Part shown: positions 35,694 to 46,399 of the stretch, piece after piece
Layout: each line of letters begins with the position of its first letter
Numbering within the stretch: the first letter of the stretch is position 1
DNA from: Malus domestica
Taxonomy: Eukaryota > Streptophyta > Magnoliopsida > Rosales > Rosaceae
Reading direction: 5' to 3'
NCBI RefSeq assembly: GCF_042453785.1
Contig: NC_091673.1
Coordinates: 11,689,501-11,753,500 of the forward strand
DNA: 64,000 bases
Notes under the pieces: generated by a model
Told to the model about the DNA's origin: nothing
Database searches by the model: none
The model's input: only the letters and a program-made list of their open reading frames with translations
Position numbers and translations under genes: made by a program

Positions 35694-37019
35694 ATGAGTT
35701 GTGCCTCTGGATTGTCAACTGTCGAAGTAATGAGAGTTGCAAGGGAACGGTTCATACAGTTCTCTTCCCGGAGGCAAACAGATGACTGCATGGCTGACCA
35801 TGTTCTAGGCAGCACTCCCTTCGGCCTCTCAGACCAAGAAACAAAAGATGTTGGGCTTGCGCACCTTCTTTTAGCTTGTGCTGAGAAGGTTGCAAAGAAA
35901 CAATATGGCTGCGCGAAAAAGCTGCAGAATCTATGTGATTTCCTGTCTTCCAGTAGCGGAAATTCTGTTCAAAGAGTTGTTTACTATTTTTCCAAAGCTC
36001 TCCAACAGAAGGCTGACAGAGAAACTGGCAGAAACACATCACAGGGATCGGAAAGTAGAGATGTTGCCACTATGCATGTCGAGGAAGCAATGGCGGCTTT
36101 AAGTCCTTCTTTAATGGCATGTTTCCTTGAAGTTCCCTTCTTTCAAGTTACCGAGTTTGCGGGCATCCAAGCGATTGTGGAGAGTGTGGCATCAACCAAA
36201 AAGATTCATTTCGTTGACCTTGCAATCAGAACCGGGGCGCACTGCATCGTGTTGATGCAAGCGCTTGCGACAAGATATGAATGCCCAATTGAGATGCTAA
36301 AAGTTACTGCTGTTGGAGTGAAATCAAGGAAGAAAATTGAGGACACCGGCAGAAGGCTGGCTCAATTTGCTGAGGCATTGAAGTTACCTTTTACCTTCAA
36401 GATAGCCATGGTAAAAGATATCAAAGATATCAAAGAAGGTATCTTTGAGTTAGATACTGGTGAAGCAGTTGCAGTTTACTGCCCTCTACTGCTATCCAGT
36501 ATAATGAGCCAACCCAATTGCTTGGAATCTCTGATGAAAGCCCTCAGAAGCCTCAATCCGCGCCTCATGGTGGTCAAAGAAGTCGAGGCAAATCACAACT
36601 CTCCGATCTTCATAAACCGTTTCTACGAAGCACTCTTCTACTACAGTGCATTTTTTGAGTGCCTCGATGCCTGTATGGACAGAGGCAGCGCGCTACGGAT
36701 GGAGTTGGAGGAAACATATTTGAGTCTTGATATCAAGAACATTGTTGCGAGTGAAGACGAAGAGAGGGTAAACTGGCGGATGAAAATCGATGGGTGGAGG
36801 AGTTTGTTTGGAAAATGTGGAATGGTGGAAGCAGATCTTAGCTTGTCATCCCTGTACCAAGCAGACCTTACGGCCAAACAGTTTGCTTGTGGGAGGAGTT
36901 GCACAATGGGGACCAACGGGAAGTGCCTTCTTGTTGGATGGAAAGGAACTCCAATTCTCTCTCTTTCTGTTTGGAAGTTCCATGCAGTCAATGTTAAGAC
37001 TTTCAAACGTCTCTTGTAG
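35694..37019 (+). CDS. GRAS family protein, N-terminally short tandem paralogue
   Basis: A single exon of 441 residues. The GRAS domain is complete but almost nothing precedes it. The alignment to the upstream gene starts at LSTVEVMRVARERFIQFSSR, equivalent to residue 179 of the neighbour. It includes HLLLACAEKVAKKQYGCAKK, the VHIID-like core KKIHFVDLAIRTGAHCIVLM, EVEANHNSPIFINRFYEALF and a final GWKGTPILSLSVWKF. The protein ends with a 12-residue extension absent from the neighbour. In the core, the Q-W of the neighbour's VQW is H-C here, a change at a usually conserved position. Loss of the N-terminal region may have removed regulatory segments. A TATA box and leader are present, so expression is plausible. 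Whether it still functions as a transcriptional regulator is uncertain. Confidence 0.87.
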   Translation: MSCASGLSTVEVMRVARERFIQFSSRRQTDDCMADHVLGSTPFGLSDQETKDVGLAHLLLACAEKVAKKQYGCAKKLQNLCDFLSSSSGNSVQRVVYYFSKALQQKADRETGRNTSQGSESRDVATMHVEEAMAALSPSLMACFLEVPFFQVTEFAGIQAIVESVASTKKIHFVDLAIRTGAHCIVLMQALATRYECPIEMLKVTAVGVKSRKKIEDTGRRLAQFAEALKLPFTFKIAMVKDIKDIKEGIFELDTGEAVAVYCPLLLSSIMSQPNCLESLMKALRSLNPRLMVVKEVEANHNSPIFINRFYEALFYYSAFFECLDACMDRGSALRMELEETYLSLDIKNIVASEDEERVNWRMKIDGWRSLFGKCGMVEADLSLSSLYQADLTAKQFACGRSCTMGTNGKCLLVGWKGTPILSLSVWKFHAVNVKTFKRLL

Positions 37020-37369
37020 GAGCTATAGCCCTTGTAGAAACAATAATAACGGGAGCATATGTTTTCGTGGTTTTGTTTTCCAAACAAGGTGACATGAATG
37101 CATCCTAAGAATCAATGGGGAAAATAGTATAATACGACAGCAGACATAAAAAATTTCAACACATGAACCAAATTAACTAAAGGAAATTATTCTGGAGTAA
37201 CAGTTTACATTTGACGTACTCTCTTACCACACCCTGCTTCGTGATCTCATACTCATCATAAAATCACGACTTACCCGCTACACGCAACGCCATGACTAAA
37301 AATTCTTGTTATATTAACAGAATGTGAGTTTATACCACTAATCGTGTTGATTCTGTTGATACCTGAATG
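37020..37369. other. 3' flank of the second GRAS gene
   Basis: No gene. It contains the 3' UTR and leads into the TENA relic. Confidence 0.4.
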
Positions 37370-37800
37370 CTAGTGCGTGTACTTTCATCCTCAGCATTCG
37401 CAACGGCACCGTCGATCTTTCCGGCTTCACACGCTGGCTGGTATATAAGCCGCAAACTACAGTTGGTTAATAACGTTCGCTACTGCGCCGTTTAAGGGGG
37501 AGTTTTGACTTCCGTGAATGACGAGTTTTATAGTAATTGTACCATGCTGCCGCATTGTGTGGGTGAGTCCAAATAATTGTGAGAGCATTTGTACCATTAG
37601 TGGTGAGTGTGCTGGTAAAAGCTTGCAAGAAATCCGATCACAAAAGCGGTGATATCGAATTGATATTGAGCGGGTTGGCTGCTCTGAATGATGAGATTGA
37701 ATGAATGGTTGAAGCAAGAGGCTTCCAATGGGGTGTTGAGCTATCTGGCGTTGTTCCTCAAAAACCAATCCAGGATTGCTGCAGCTTCCATCTTCATTTA
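37370..37800 (+). pseudogene. Relic of a TENA/THI-4 family (thiaminase II-like) gene
   Basis: Three frame-shifted segments on the plus strand, in the correct order, match the plant TENA_E/aminopyrimidine aminohydrolase family as I remember it. FILSIRNGTVDLSGFTRWL lies at about 37380-37440. [20 protein letters not shown] and [12 protein letters not shown] lie at about 37600-37705. WGVELSGVVPQKPIQD lies at about 37728-37780. The stretch between the first and second segments, corresponding to the strand leading to SVLVKACK, is scrambled. Frames change at least twice and stops intervene. Intact members salvage thiamin-derived pyrimidine. No start, no intact domain and no later exon were found, so this is a 5' fragment. 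A minus-strand open frame across it is an antisense shadow. Confidence 0.75.
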
Positions 37801-38205
37801 TAACTCCAAAATTGCTTGCTTAGCACCTAGCAATCACTCATTATTTGTTATTTTTAAACATTGAGTGGTTCTGGTTCACATTAATGTGTTAATTCCTCTT
37901 GGTTTAGACTAATGTAAATAAGTGTCGTAAGTAAGAGACTACGTGAAAGAAGATGACAAGAAGTCAGTGTCTCAAACCTGTTGTACATTTTAATTTATAT
38001 TAGTGATGAATTTTGAATTGAATTTAGATAAAAGAAAGAAGGAAATATTCGAATATTTGTATTGAAACAAAAGGCTTAATTGTAAGCAACAATAACTTAT
38101 CATTATCAAAGAAGCATGATGTACGTTGAGAGAGAGAGAGAGAGGTTGGTTTTGGTGCTTTGGGGGAGAGAGGTTTTTGTTTGAGGCCACTGGATGTGAT
38201 GGGCT
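37801..38205. other. Gene-free spacer
   Basis: AT-rich, with a short (GA) tract at 38128-38145. Nothing else seen. Confidence 0.4.
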
Positions 38206-38954
38206 AGGCCTGTTTGGTATTCTATTTGAAAATTTTCATTATTTCTCAAAATATTTCTTAAGAACATTTCTTGAAAACAATTTTATTTAAGATTCAAAAA
38301 CTTGATTGATATGTGATTTAAAAATTTTAAATCTAAATAATTAAACTGGACAAAGAGATCCAAAACAAGGAGAGATTTTTCAGTGTGACCATCACACGAG
38401 GTGGTACACCATGTATCCCTATATAAATTGTGGGTTATGTGTGTTAAAAGGTTAATAACTTAAAAATTAAAATTTTCCACCACTTGCATAAAAATATGTG
38501 ATGTATCATCCGTGTTCCCGTCACAACTAAAAATTTCTCCAAAAAGAGGGGTTGAGAGAGAGAAAGAGGAGAGAGGAGGAAAGAAAGTAAGAGATGATTG
38601 GAGGAAAGAGAAAGAAGATGATCGAGGAAGATGATCGAGGAAGATGAGTGAGAGAAATAACCGAAAGAATGAAGAGAGTGGATTGGATGAGAGACGAAAA
38701 AGATTATAAAAATAAAAAAAAGATAAGGAGGAGAGAGAAAGAAGAAAAGAGAGATCAATTTGGAGTGAGAGGGGAGGAGGGAGAGAAAAAAACATGAGTG
38801 AGTTTAAGTTTAAAGACTCTAAAAACTCACTTTTTTTGTTTTTAAAGAATATACTATATTTTTTTGTTTAGTTTTTTAAAATAGTCATACCAAACTTGGA
38901 AATTGTTTTTGAGTTTAAAAAGTTGGATTCAAGTTAACTACCAAACAACCAGGC
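38206..38954. mobile_element. TIR element (AGGCCTG.TTTGGTA type) with a nested MITE
   Basis: The left end AGGCCTGTTTGGTATTC is an imperfect inverted repeat of the right end AACTACCAAACAACCAGGCT. A family B MITE (38370-38539) is nested inside. The right half is a GA-rich, low-complexity block (38540-38800) that yields spurious Ser/Phe/Leu-rich frames on the minus strand. No transposase. The right end abuts the LINE. Confidence 0.55.
38370..38539. mobile_element. MITE, family B, nested
   Basis: Ends GAGAGATTTTTCAGTGTGACC-like and CTAAAAATTTCTC. Flanks CAAAACAAG (38361-38369) and CAAAAAGAG (38540-38548) agree at 8 of 9 positions, as expected for an eroded 9-bp target duplication. The full element aligns inverted to 3989-4175. 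Confidence 0.75.
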
Positions 38955-41884
38955 TCATTGGGATATTATTGCAGCAGATGTGAATGAAATAATTAAGGAA
39001 TTGATGCATGGAACTGAAAACCCTTGGCATATCAATGCTACTCACTTGGTGTTGATTCCAAAGGTTCAAAATCCAGTGTATGTGTCATAATTTCGCCCCA
39101 TTAGTTTATGCAATTATTCCTATAAGGTGTTTTCCAAGGTGTTGGCCAACCGCCTCAAGCAGATTTTGCCAAACTTGATCTCTCCTACCCAAAATGCTTT
39201 TGTGGCAGGTAGGCAAATTCAAGATAATATTGGTATTGCGCATGAGCTTTTCCACTTCCTAAAAACGAGAAAAGCGAAATGCAAATTTGAGTTGGGAATC
39301 AAGTTGGATATGCACAAAGCCTACGATAGAGTGGAATGTGATTTCTTAATGGCGGTTATGGAGAAATTGGGCTTCAATGACAGTTGGAGAAAGTTGATAA
39401 TGAGCTGTATTTCTTCGGTGAACTTTGCCATCTTGCTCAATGGTCACCCGGGTTCAAAGTTCGCGCCATCTCGTGGTCTTAGGCAAGGTGACCCATTATC
39501 CCTTTACTTTTTCCTCTTGGTCAGTGAAGTCATATCGCTCATCATTCAACAACCCTGCGATAAGAAGTGGATAAGAAGGGTGCAGATGAATCCATCGGGT
39601 CCAAATATTTCCCACATTCTTTTTGCAGATGATACTCTCATCTTTCTCGAGGCGGAGGAAGGGAATTGTAAGCACCTTATTCAGTTGATTGATGACTTTT
39701 GTGCGGCTTCTGGATAACAAATCGATAAGTCGAAATCCAGTGTATGCTTCGGCTCCAATGTGCCTGTGGAGGTCACACAACATCTGGCGAACATTCTTGG
39801 TATGGAGAAGGTCGGGGATCCGGGAATTTACCTCGGGGTTCCGGCTATGTGGGGCCGATCAAAGAAAGCCGGTCTTGCCTATGTAAAAGGGAGGCTACTG
39901 GAAAAGCTTAAAGGTTGGAAAAAGTCTACTCTTTCACAAGCAAGGCGGGAGATCTTTATTAAGGCAGTGGCATAAGCAATCCCGGCTTACCCAATGAATT
40001 TGTTTAAGTTTCCCACATCTTTTTGTAACGAAATGGATGCCATGATTTCGAAGTTTTGGTGGGGACAAAAACAGGGTGAAAACCGGATACACTGGGTTTC
40101 TCGCGAGAAACTGGGATGATCAAAGGAGGAGGGAAGTCTTGGTTTGAGAAGCTTTTCGATGTACAATGATGCCCTTTTACCCAAGCAGTGTTGGAGGTTG
40201 ATTATGGAGCCAAAATCTCTATAGGCGTCGGTGCTTAAGGCCCGGTACTTTATGAATTCCTCTTTCCTCGAGGCTAAGCGGGGTGGGAGAGCATCTTGGA
40301 TTTGGTCTAGCCTCCTTGTTGGAAGGGAGATCCTATGCGATAGGGCTCACTAGCAGATTATGGATGGTAATGATACTCGGGTCTGGGTGGATAGGTGGCT
40401 CCCTTCTATTCCCCTAGGTAGACTTTCCCCTTTAAGGACGGTGCCGGTATAAAAAAATCTAATGGTGAAGTCCTTAATTTGCCAGGACAGTGGGGAGTGG
40501 GACATTGATTTCTTAAATTCGTTCTTGGCGGAGGCAGATTTTGAGGCGATCTTGGGGATGTAAACTGGTGACCTGGTGCTTAAGGACATGCTAGTATGGC
40601 CCTATGAGAAGAGGGGGTCATATTCCGTCAAATCTGGTTACTATTGGAACTTGAATCATAATATTGGAAGGATCCATTCACCTGTCACGTCGACCAATTG
40701 CCCCGGTGCTATATGGAAGATCATTTAGAAGCTAGAGGCACCGCCGAAAATTAGAAACTTCATGTGGAGGACTATGCACGGGGCTATTGCTACTATGGCG
40801 AACTTATATCAACGTCGGTCCTCTCCTTCTCCGTTGTGTCCCATTTGTAAGTCACATGATCAGTCAATAGAACATATGTTTCTTAAATGCCTTTGGGTGG
40901 ATGGTGTTTGGTTAAGGAGTACGTTGAATATTAGAGCGAACTGGCTGCAGGATTCAAACTGGGCAAATTGGCTTCTTCAGATGTTTAAATTGGCTATTGG
41001 GTTGATGGAGGTACAGATTATGCTCTTATCTTACATAGCCTTTACTTGCTAGCATATTTGGAAATCAAGATGTGACTTCCTATTGAATAATCTAATTCTT
41101 AACCCAAGGAGGGTTTTAGCAGCTATTTCCCTCTCCGTCTTGGCTTTTAAATAATATATTCCAGCACCAAGCGTTAGGTCTTTACCCTGCCCAAGGAGTG
41201 AGGATGAGGTAGTCCAATGGTCCCCACCGATTCCGGGTGCTATTAAGATTAATGTTGACGTAAGTTGGGTGGCAAGTGATGGGATGGGTTTCACAGGGGT
41301 GGTGGCGAGGAATGAGGAGGGTCGTTTCCTGGCGGCTTGTAGGTACTGTATAAAGGCTAATGGTGTTGCAATGGCGGAGGCTTTGGCTATTTTGCATGGG
41401 TGCAAGCTAGGGGCTAATAGAGGGTGAGACTCGATAATTGTGGAATCGGACTCACTCGAATCAATTTCTTGCCTTAGAGATTTGGCAAGGAAGGGCAGTT
41501 GGGATGCTTTTCCCATTCTTAGGAAGTGTTCCAGTTTGGGATCGGTCTTCCAAGATTGCCGTTGGTCTTGGATCCCAAGACTGACCAACTCGGCTGCGGA
41601 TTTCTTGGCGTCGCGGCATTGTAGGGAAGTATGTGACTTAATCTGGGTCGATTAACCCCCATCTTCCTTGGTTCATGTTTTGTGTAATGATGGGCTTCTT
41701 TGCCCCTCTTGATTGTTTTTGGTAGTGTGAGAAGAGACGCTTTAGCATTAGATGCGGCGTCATGATTTTTGTTCTACCTTCTTGCACTACTGTTTCTGTA
41801 GCTTGTGTTTGTGCTTGTTTGCCTCGTTGTAGGCCTTCTTGTAATCTTTTGGCATCTTTGCCCAGATATTGCATTTCCAATTTA

Positions 41885-41918
<34 letters not shown>
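38953..41918 (+). mobile_element. 5'-truncated LINE (non-LTR retrotransposon) with inactivated ORF2
   Basis: One continuous reading frame from 38953 to 41655 encodes reverse transcriptase. Motifs are FRPISLCNYSYKVFSKVLAN, NAFVAGRQIQDNI, KLDMHKAYDRVE, SRGLRQGDPLS and the catalytic ILFADDTLIF. A zf-RVT-like region (CPICKSHDQSIEHMFLKC) and a plant-type RNase H domain (IKINVDVSW, VVARNEEGRFLAA, VESDSLESI) follow. Twelve in-frame stops interrupt it at 39088, 39715, 39973, 40117, 40222, 40351, 40450, 40561, 40726, 41050, 41152 and 41425, but the frame never shifts. The normal stop is at 41653-41655, and the element ends in 33 uninterrupted A at 41886-41918. The endonuclease and ORF1 are missing. 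It is an L1-clade element, dead and 5'-truncated, possibly inserted at the edge of the TIR element at 38206-38954. Confidence 0.92.
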
Positions 41919-41919
<1 letters not shown>

Positions 41920-42032
41920 CCCTTACTTTTGTGTGGGTTGGACAAGCTATCTGATCATGATCTCGTACGTTAGACTTGATTGGACCATGAAACTGTGTTG
42001 TTTGCTTATTTTTGTTGTAGGGTATGAATGAC

Positions 42033-42255
42033 GGACTTGGATTGTCTGCCCTCCCCATCCCATGCCCTTCTCATCCCCTCCTATTTCTGTGGTCACGGTT
42101 AAGTCACGTCAACATTTTATATTGATTTTTTTTTATAGAAATAATAAGACAACAAGTAATGGGAATATAAAATGTTGACGTGGCTTAACCGTGATCATAG
42201 GAAATAGGAGAGGATAGGAAGGGCATGAGATGAGGAGGGTAGACAATCCAAGTCC
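42033..42255. mobile_element. MITE, family C, with perfect 9-bp target duplication
   Basis: GGACTTGGATTGTCTGCCCT and AGGGTAGACAATCCAAGTCC are terminal inverted repeats. Inner blocks GGTTAAGTCACGTCAACATT and AATGTTGACGTGGCTTAACC also pair. ATGAATGAC flanks it on both sides (42024-42032, 42256-42264). The 223-bp element would form an almost full-length hairpin. Confidence 0.9.
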
Positions 42256-42390
42256 ATGAATGACAACTTGTGGTCTGGTAAGAGTTTTTATAAGTTGTTA
42301 TGTACTTATAGGTTATGCTTCTAAAAATAAATTAATAAGTAAACAATGGTAAAAACTTTTGGTAAGAATTCTAGCTCAAGTGGTTGAGAA

Positions 42391-42540
42391 TTTTAACGAA
42401 AAGCTTCCGGTACTGTTTATTTTAACGAAAAACCACATTTTAACACTAAAAAGTCAATCCTGATACTATTCACTTTACCCTTTATTTTGTTCTTATCGTT
42501 AAAACTCAAAGTTTTCAAGTCTTTTTCATTATTTTCCTTA
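42391..42540. repeat. Dispersed repeat, copy 1
   Basis: About 150 bp, matching 44571-44725 nearly throughout, for example CAATCCTGATACTATTCA and TTTACCCTTTATTTTGTT. Starts TTTAACGAAAA and ends ATTTTCCTTA. Class not recognised. Confidence 0.7.
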
Positions 42541-43360
42541 AAAATACTTATTTTTTCATAAAAGGTCTTATTTCCTCCTCCCAATATCGCTGCTTTAAGA
42601 AACGAAATGAAACTTAATTATATCTTGTACAAAGTCAAAATAATCTTACACCAACACTTAATCCTTGTTAAACAAGTGGTTAAAATTATTTATCTTTTAA
42701 TTATGTTGAATAAATACGAAGATTTCATAAGTTCAAAACTTTGAATTACGCAATAATGAACCCTTTGCGTATTAACCAAATTATTGTATTATAAGATTAT
42801 AAATCGCAAGTGGTGAATTGCCTTGCAGTCTTCCTCTTTAATTTTAGTGTAGCTTACAGACTTATTAGTAGTAGCATCTCATAATCAACAAAAAAAAAAA
42901 AAAAAATTAAAATATCACAAGTGACTCTTCATAATCTATGTCTTTAAAACCCTTATTCGTAACTTGTACAATAATATATTCAAGAAAAATGCTAAGAAGA
43001 CTCTCTCAAAAGTGGAACTCTTCATGGACTCTCTGCTACCTTATGTTTTTTTCACAATATTTTCTAGGGAACTTTCATGAAAAGGGCTTGGGCTAAATTT
43101 ATTTTAACAAAAAACCAAGCTATAATTTTATTTAATGAAAAAGACTTAAAATTTAATGAAAAACCCTTAAACTTTAATAAAAATAACAAAAAAAATTTAA
43201 ATTTTAATGAAAAAAACATAATTTTAATGTTAAAAAAAATTAAAAAAAAACCCGGGTCATACTTGAGTATCACATTGTAGACGCCCCACTCCAACTCTAT
43301 CTTCCTTATCAGTGAACCGAAAATAGTCTGACGCGCAGGACCCGTGCGTCGTCACAGATA
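42541..43360. other. Gene-free AT-rich spacer
   Basis: Low-complexity A/T-rich sequence. The T/A-rich tract at 43090-43260 resembles degraded copies of the dispersed repeat at 42391. No gene. Confidence 0.4.
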
Positions 43361-43364
43361 CTGT

Positions 43365-43572
43365 TTATGAAACTTATTACATTGTTTATGAAACTTAACG
43401 GTACTACACTGTTTAATGAGATTTACTACACTGTTTATGAAACTTACTACATTGTTTATAAAACTTAATGGTACTATACTATTTATAAAACTTACTACAC
43501 TGTTATGAAACTTAATGGTACTACATTATTTGTGAAACTTAACCGTACTACACTGTTTATGAAACATAACGC
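43365..43572. repeat. Minisatellite TACACTGTTTATGAAACTTA
   Basis: About eight or nine degenerate units of TACACTGTTTATGAAACTTA, some carrying an extra ACGG/ATGG insert that makes a longer alternate unit. Tandem and same orientation. Confidence 0.85.
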
Positions 43573-43734
43573 ACGTTGAGCACACATGTTTATATTTTAT
43601 TAATTTTTTTGTCATTATCATTAAATAAAGTTATTCGATGGTTTTTGGTTAAAATGTAAAGTTTTCAAAACCTTTTATTAATTTTCCTTATTTTTTTTAT
43701 AATATGTTGGAACGGGAATGAATGTTATACTATG

Positions 43735-43888
43735 GGATAATGTTAACGGGATCAAATCAAAATTGTAAACCAAATGATGTGTCACTAATTGAAAATAAGC
43801 ACGTTATCAAAATTAATAATTCAATCATCAACAACCACTTCATTTGGTTTACAAAATTTGGTAAAAATTTGGTCTTCATAGCATTACC
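43735..43888. mobile_element. MITE, family D (diverged)
   Basis: GGGATAATGTTAACGGGATC and GTCTTCATAGCATTACCC are inverted ends. The interior AAACCAAATGATGTGTCACT matches the copy at 17670. No clear target duplication. Confidence 0.6.
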
Positions 43889-43999
43889 CTAAACTTTGAG
43901 GTGGTAAAGAGTTCATGGAGAGTGTTTGACCAAAAAAAAAAAAGTCTACAGAGAGTTCTACTTTGAGAGAGTTTCCTTAGCCTTTCTCTATTTTCAAAG

Positions 44000-44150
44000 G
44001 AATAATGCTAAGGAGACTAAATTTGTAGGCAAAGTTATGAAAACTAAAGGACATGAAATGATTGGTTTATTATTTAAACGTTGATAAACGTGTTAACTCC
44101 TATTGATGACACATCATTAGTTTGCAAATTTAGTCTCCCTAACATTACTC
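44000..44150. mobile_element. MITE, family D
   Basis: Ends GAATAATGCTAAGGAGACTA and TTAGTCTCCCTAACATTACTC-like. Flanks TTTTCAAAG (43991-43999) and TTTTCAAAA (44151-44159) agree at 8 of 9 positions. Same family as 17670-17797. Confidence 0.75.
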
Positions 44151-44570
44151 TTTTCAAAACGATTAATTAGCTTACAGTAGAATTTATATTTTTTTAAGTT
44201 GAAAGAGACCCATAATTCGAATCACCCCTTAATCAATAAGAGTATCTAAAACATCCTTCGTTCATAGTAAAGCATCCTATATATACGTTGGAATGAAACG
44301 AATACATTTGCAAATACTATGGAAAGTCAAATTTGGTTAAGCCAAAAGGAGAAAAACATAAAGAAAAATGGAATAAAGTTTTTCTTTTCGTTTGATCCTA
44401 CAAATAAAGTTGATTGGTGAAGTCGTATATATCTAGCCCTACCAGCTGTGCTACTTGTTGTAAGAATATTATTTAGTTGGCGATAATTAGTGGTAAGAAT
44501 ATTGTGCAAACCTATTAGCATGAAACTGTGGTCGAATTGAAGAAAGTTGAGCCTCCGTAATAAAATTAAG

Positions 44571-44725
44571 GGAACTTTAACGAAAATTTCCTGGTACTGT
44601 TCACCTTAATGAAAAACCACATTTTTACACTTAAAAGTTAATCCTGATACTATTCAGTTTACCCTTTATTTTGTTTTTTTCGTTAAAACTTAAAGTTTTC
44701 AAGCTATTTTCATTAGTTTTCCTTA
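44571..44725. repeat. Dispersed repeat, copy 2
   Basis: Near-complete match to 42391-42540 in the same orientation. It lies about 200 bases upstream of the small gene at 44926. Confidence 0.7.
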
Positions 44726-44925
44726 AAATTTAATTGGTAACATGAGGAGTAACTCAATTTGTTTATAAATTCATGCAATATCTATCCTCTCATGTGGAAT
44801 TCACCTCAACACGAAAGACTTGAAATTCTGCCAACATTCTTATTGCGCGAAAACAACATGAACTGACATGTCCGATAACAAGAACCGAAAGCTAATCATC
44901 CGCTATATTCAGAATTCGATTCTTT

Positions 44926-45417
44926 ATGCACGAAGGACGTCGATCAGGAAAATCATATTCGCTTCTCGAAGCTGCTGAGATTCCTTTCTCTCTTACTTCG
45001 ACTATAGAAGGACAGAAAGCTCATCGCAAAGATGTATGCAAAGAAAGAAAAATGGACACAGCAGGCACGCTATTTCTAAGGCCTCGCAATAATCACAAGC
45101 AAGTTGGTTCGGAAGAACGTACAGTGATGCACATTGAGCACCAAAACAGCAGGTGCTCCGGGACACCATATAGTGCATCCCAGCCTGCAGCTGCCAAGAA
45201 CGGCAAAGTTACTGACAGCAAAAGAAAGAAGGGCCACAAGAAAAAGAATGGCAAGCCGGAAGGCGATGTTTTTAGGGTACAAGGGAATACCATTAACGGG
45301 GGCAAAGCCGACAAGGCTGGAGTTTTCGGCTTTGGCAATAAGTACATAGGCCGAAAGAAACAAGAAGATGATGAATCCACCGAAGATGAAAGTGACACCA
45401 GCGAAGATGAAGAGTGA
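44926..45417 (+). CDS. Unrecognised small Gly-Asn-motif protein (family member 1)
   Basis: A single open frame of 163 residues; the ATG at 44926 or the Met at residue 43 could be the start. I cannot name the family. The N-terminal 85 residues have no visible domain. Residues 90-112 are very basic (KNGKVTDSKRKKGHKKKNGK). Residues 114-138 form the motif it shares with the genes at 55259 and 58235: DVFRVQGNTINGG, then a short charged spacer, then AGVFGFGN. The tail is strongly acidic (DDESTEDESDTSEDEE). No signal peptide or membrane segment is seen. This order (basic linker, Gly-Asn motif, acidic tail) is the same as in the other members, which supports a real gene, but the N-terminal part differs. 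Reading on the opposite strand gives hydrophobic shadows only. Confidence 0.6.
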   Translation: MHEGRRSGKSYSLLEAAEIPFSLTSTIEGQKAHRKDVCKERKMDTAGTLFLRPRNNHKQVGSEERTVMHIEHQNSRCSGTPYSASQPAAAKNGKVTDSKRKKGHKKKNGKPEGDVFRVQGNTINGGKADKAGVFGFGNKYIGRKKQEDDESTEDESDTSEDEE

Positions 45418-46399
45418 ACTACTATATATCAATGGTTTTTGGACCATAACTGAATAACCAGTGGCTTGTTCACTGCCTTAATTATATGCATTATAATATA
45501 AAAATACATATAATAACCGAGGTCTGTAGGCCTCTTTCTGCGTTTTATGTACATTAATTTACATGCTTATATATTTACATAATCATCTCTAATTATGTGT
45601 AATTTTAAGAGAGAAATAAAGAAAACTTATATATGTAGTTAGTTTGCATTGGATTTTTATAAGAGGCTAACACTTACAATGATTCATCCCTCTGCTTTGC
45701 ATGGGATTAGCAAAATAAAAATTTGCACATCAATAATTGTAATTCATCCGCTAGCTTGTCAATGATGGAAATCATACTTGAGAAACTATTCTTATGATTT
45801 TCACCTAGCCTATGAATTCAAATAAAACCATTACGTACTTCACCGATCAATGGTTGATCAAGGTATCAATTACAGACTCAAAATCGTTTGATGATGTACT
45901 ACTAAAGTGTTTGACAAATCATATTTATATTCGTAATTAAATGTTTATTTTTAATCTTTCATGGTAAAATGAGACAATCTGCTTATTCATAAAAATAAAA
46001 TAAAAATTATTATGAGACACATAGCGTGTTCCACAAAACTTAGCTCTTTCATTCGTAAAAAAAGAAGAAAGGTTATTCATTCACTAAGTTCAAATTAATA
46101 AATAACTCTTCAAACTATTTTTTATTTATGAACAAACAACTTGTTAGGAGAGTGACTTACAAGGAAACGAAGTTTCTCAAGCATAGGCAAAACTGAAATT
46201 TGCGTACACATATATGCATGTGATAGATTTGTATTATATTGGTTTCACAATATGATGTAACAAATGATACATATAACCAACATTCAATGAGTGAGAAGTC
46301 TAATGATATTCTTCTTCACTTGTAAGTGCTTGTAAGTGAGAAGTTTGAGTTTCGATGACCAAACTATGCACATGGTATTCTTAGTACTAGTATGAAATG
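45418..46399. other. Gene-free spacer
   Basis: 3' flank of the small gene, then AT-rich sequence. A possible SINE fragment lies at about 46285-46370 (TCTAATGATATTCTTCTTCA, then TAAGTGAGAAGTTTGAGTTT). No gene. Confidence 0.4.

Noticed and set aside
37457-37768. Minus-strand 103-residue frame
   Set aside because: Antisense of the TENA relic, whose homology is on the plus strand.
38444-38795. Two Ser/Phe/Leu-rich minus-strand frames
   Set aside because: Complement of a GA-rich low-complexity block inside a transposable element.
41049-41588. 179-residue minus-strand frame
   Set aside because: Antisense of the LINE RNase H region.
45076-45447. Hydrophobic minus-strand frames that look like membrane proteins
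   Set aside because: Reverse complement of the Lys- and Glu-rich part of family member 1; such codons read as Phe, Leu and Ser on the other strand.
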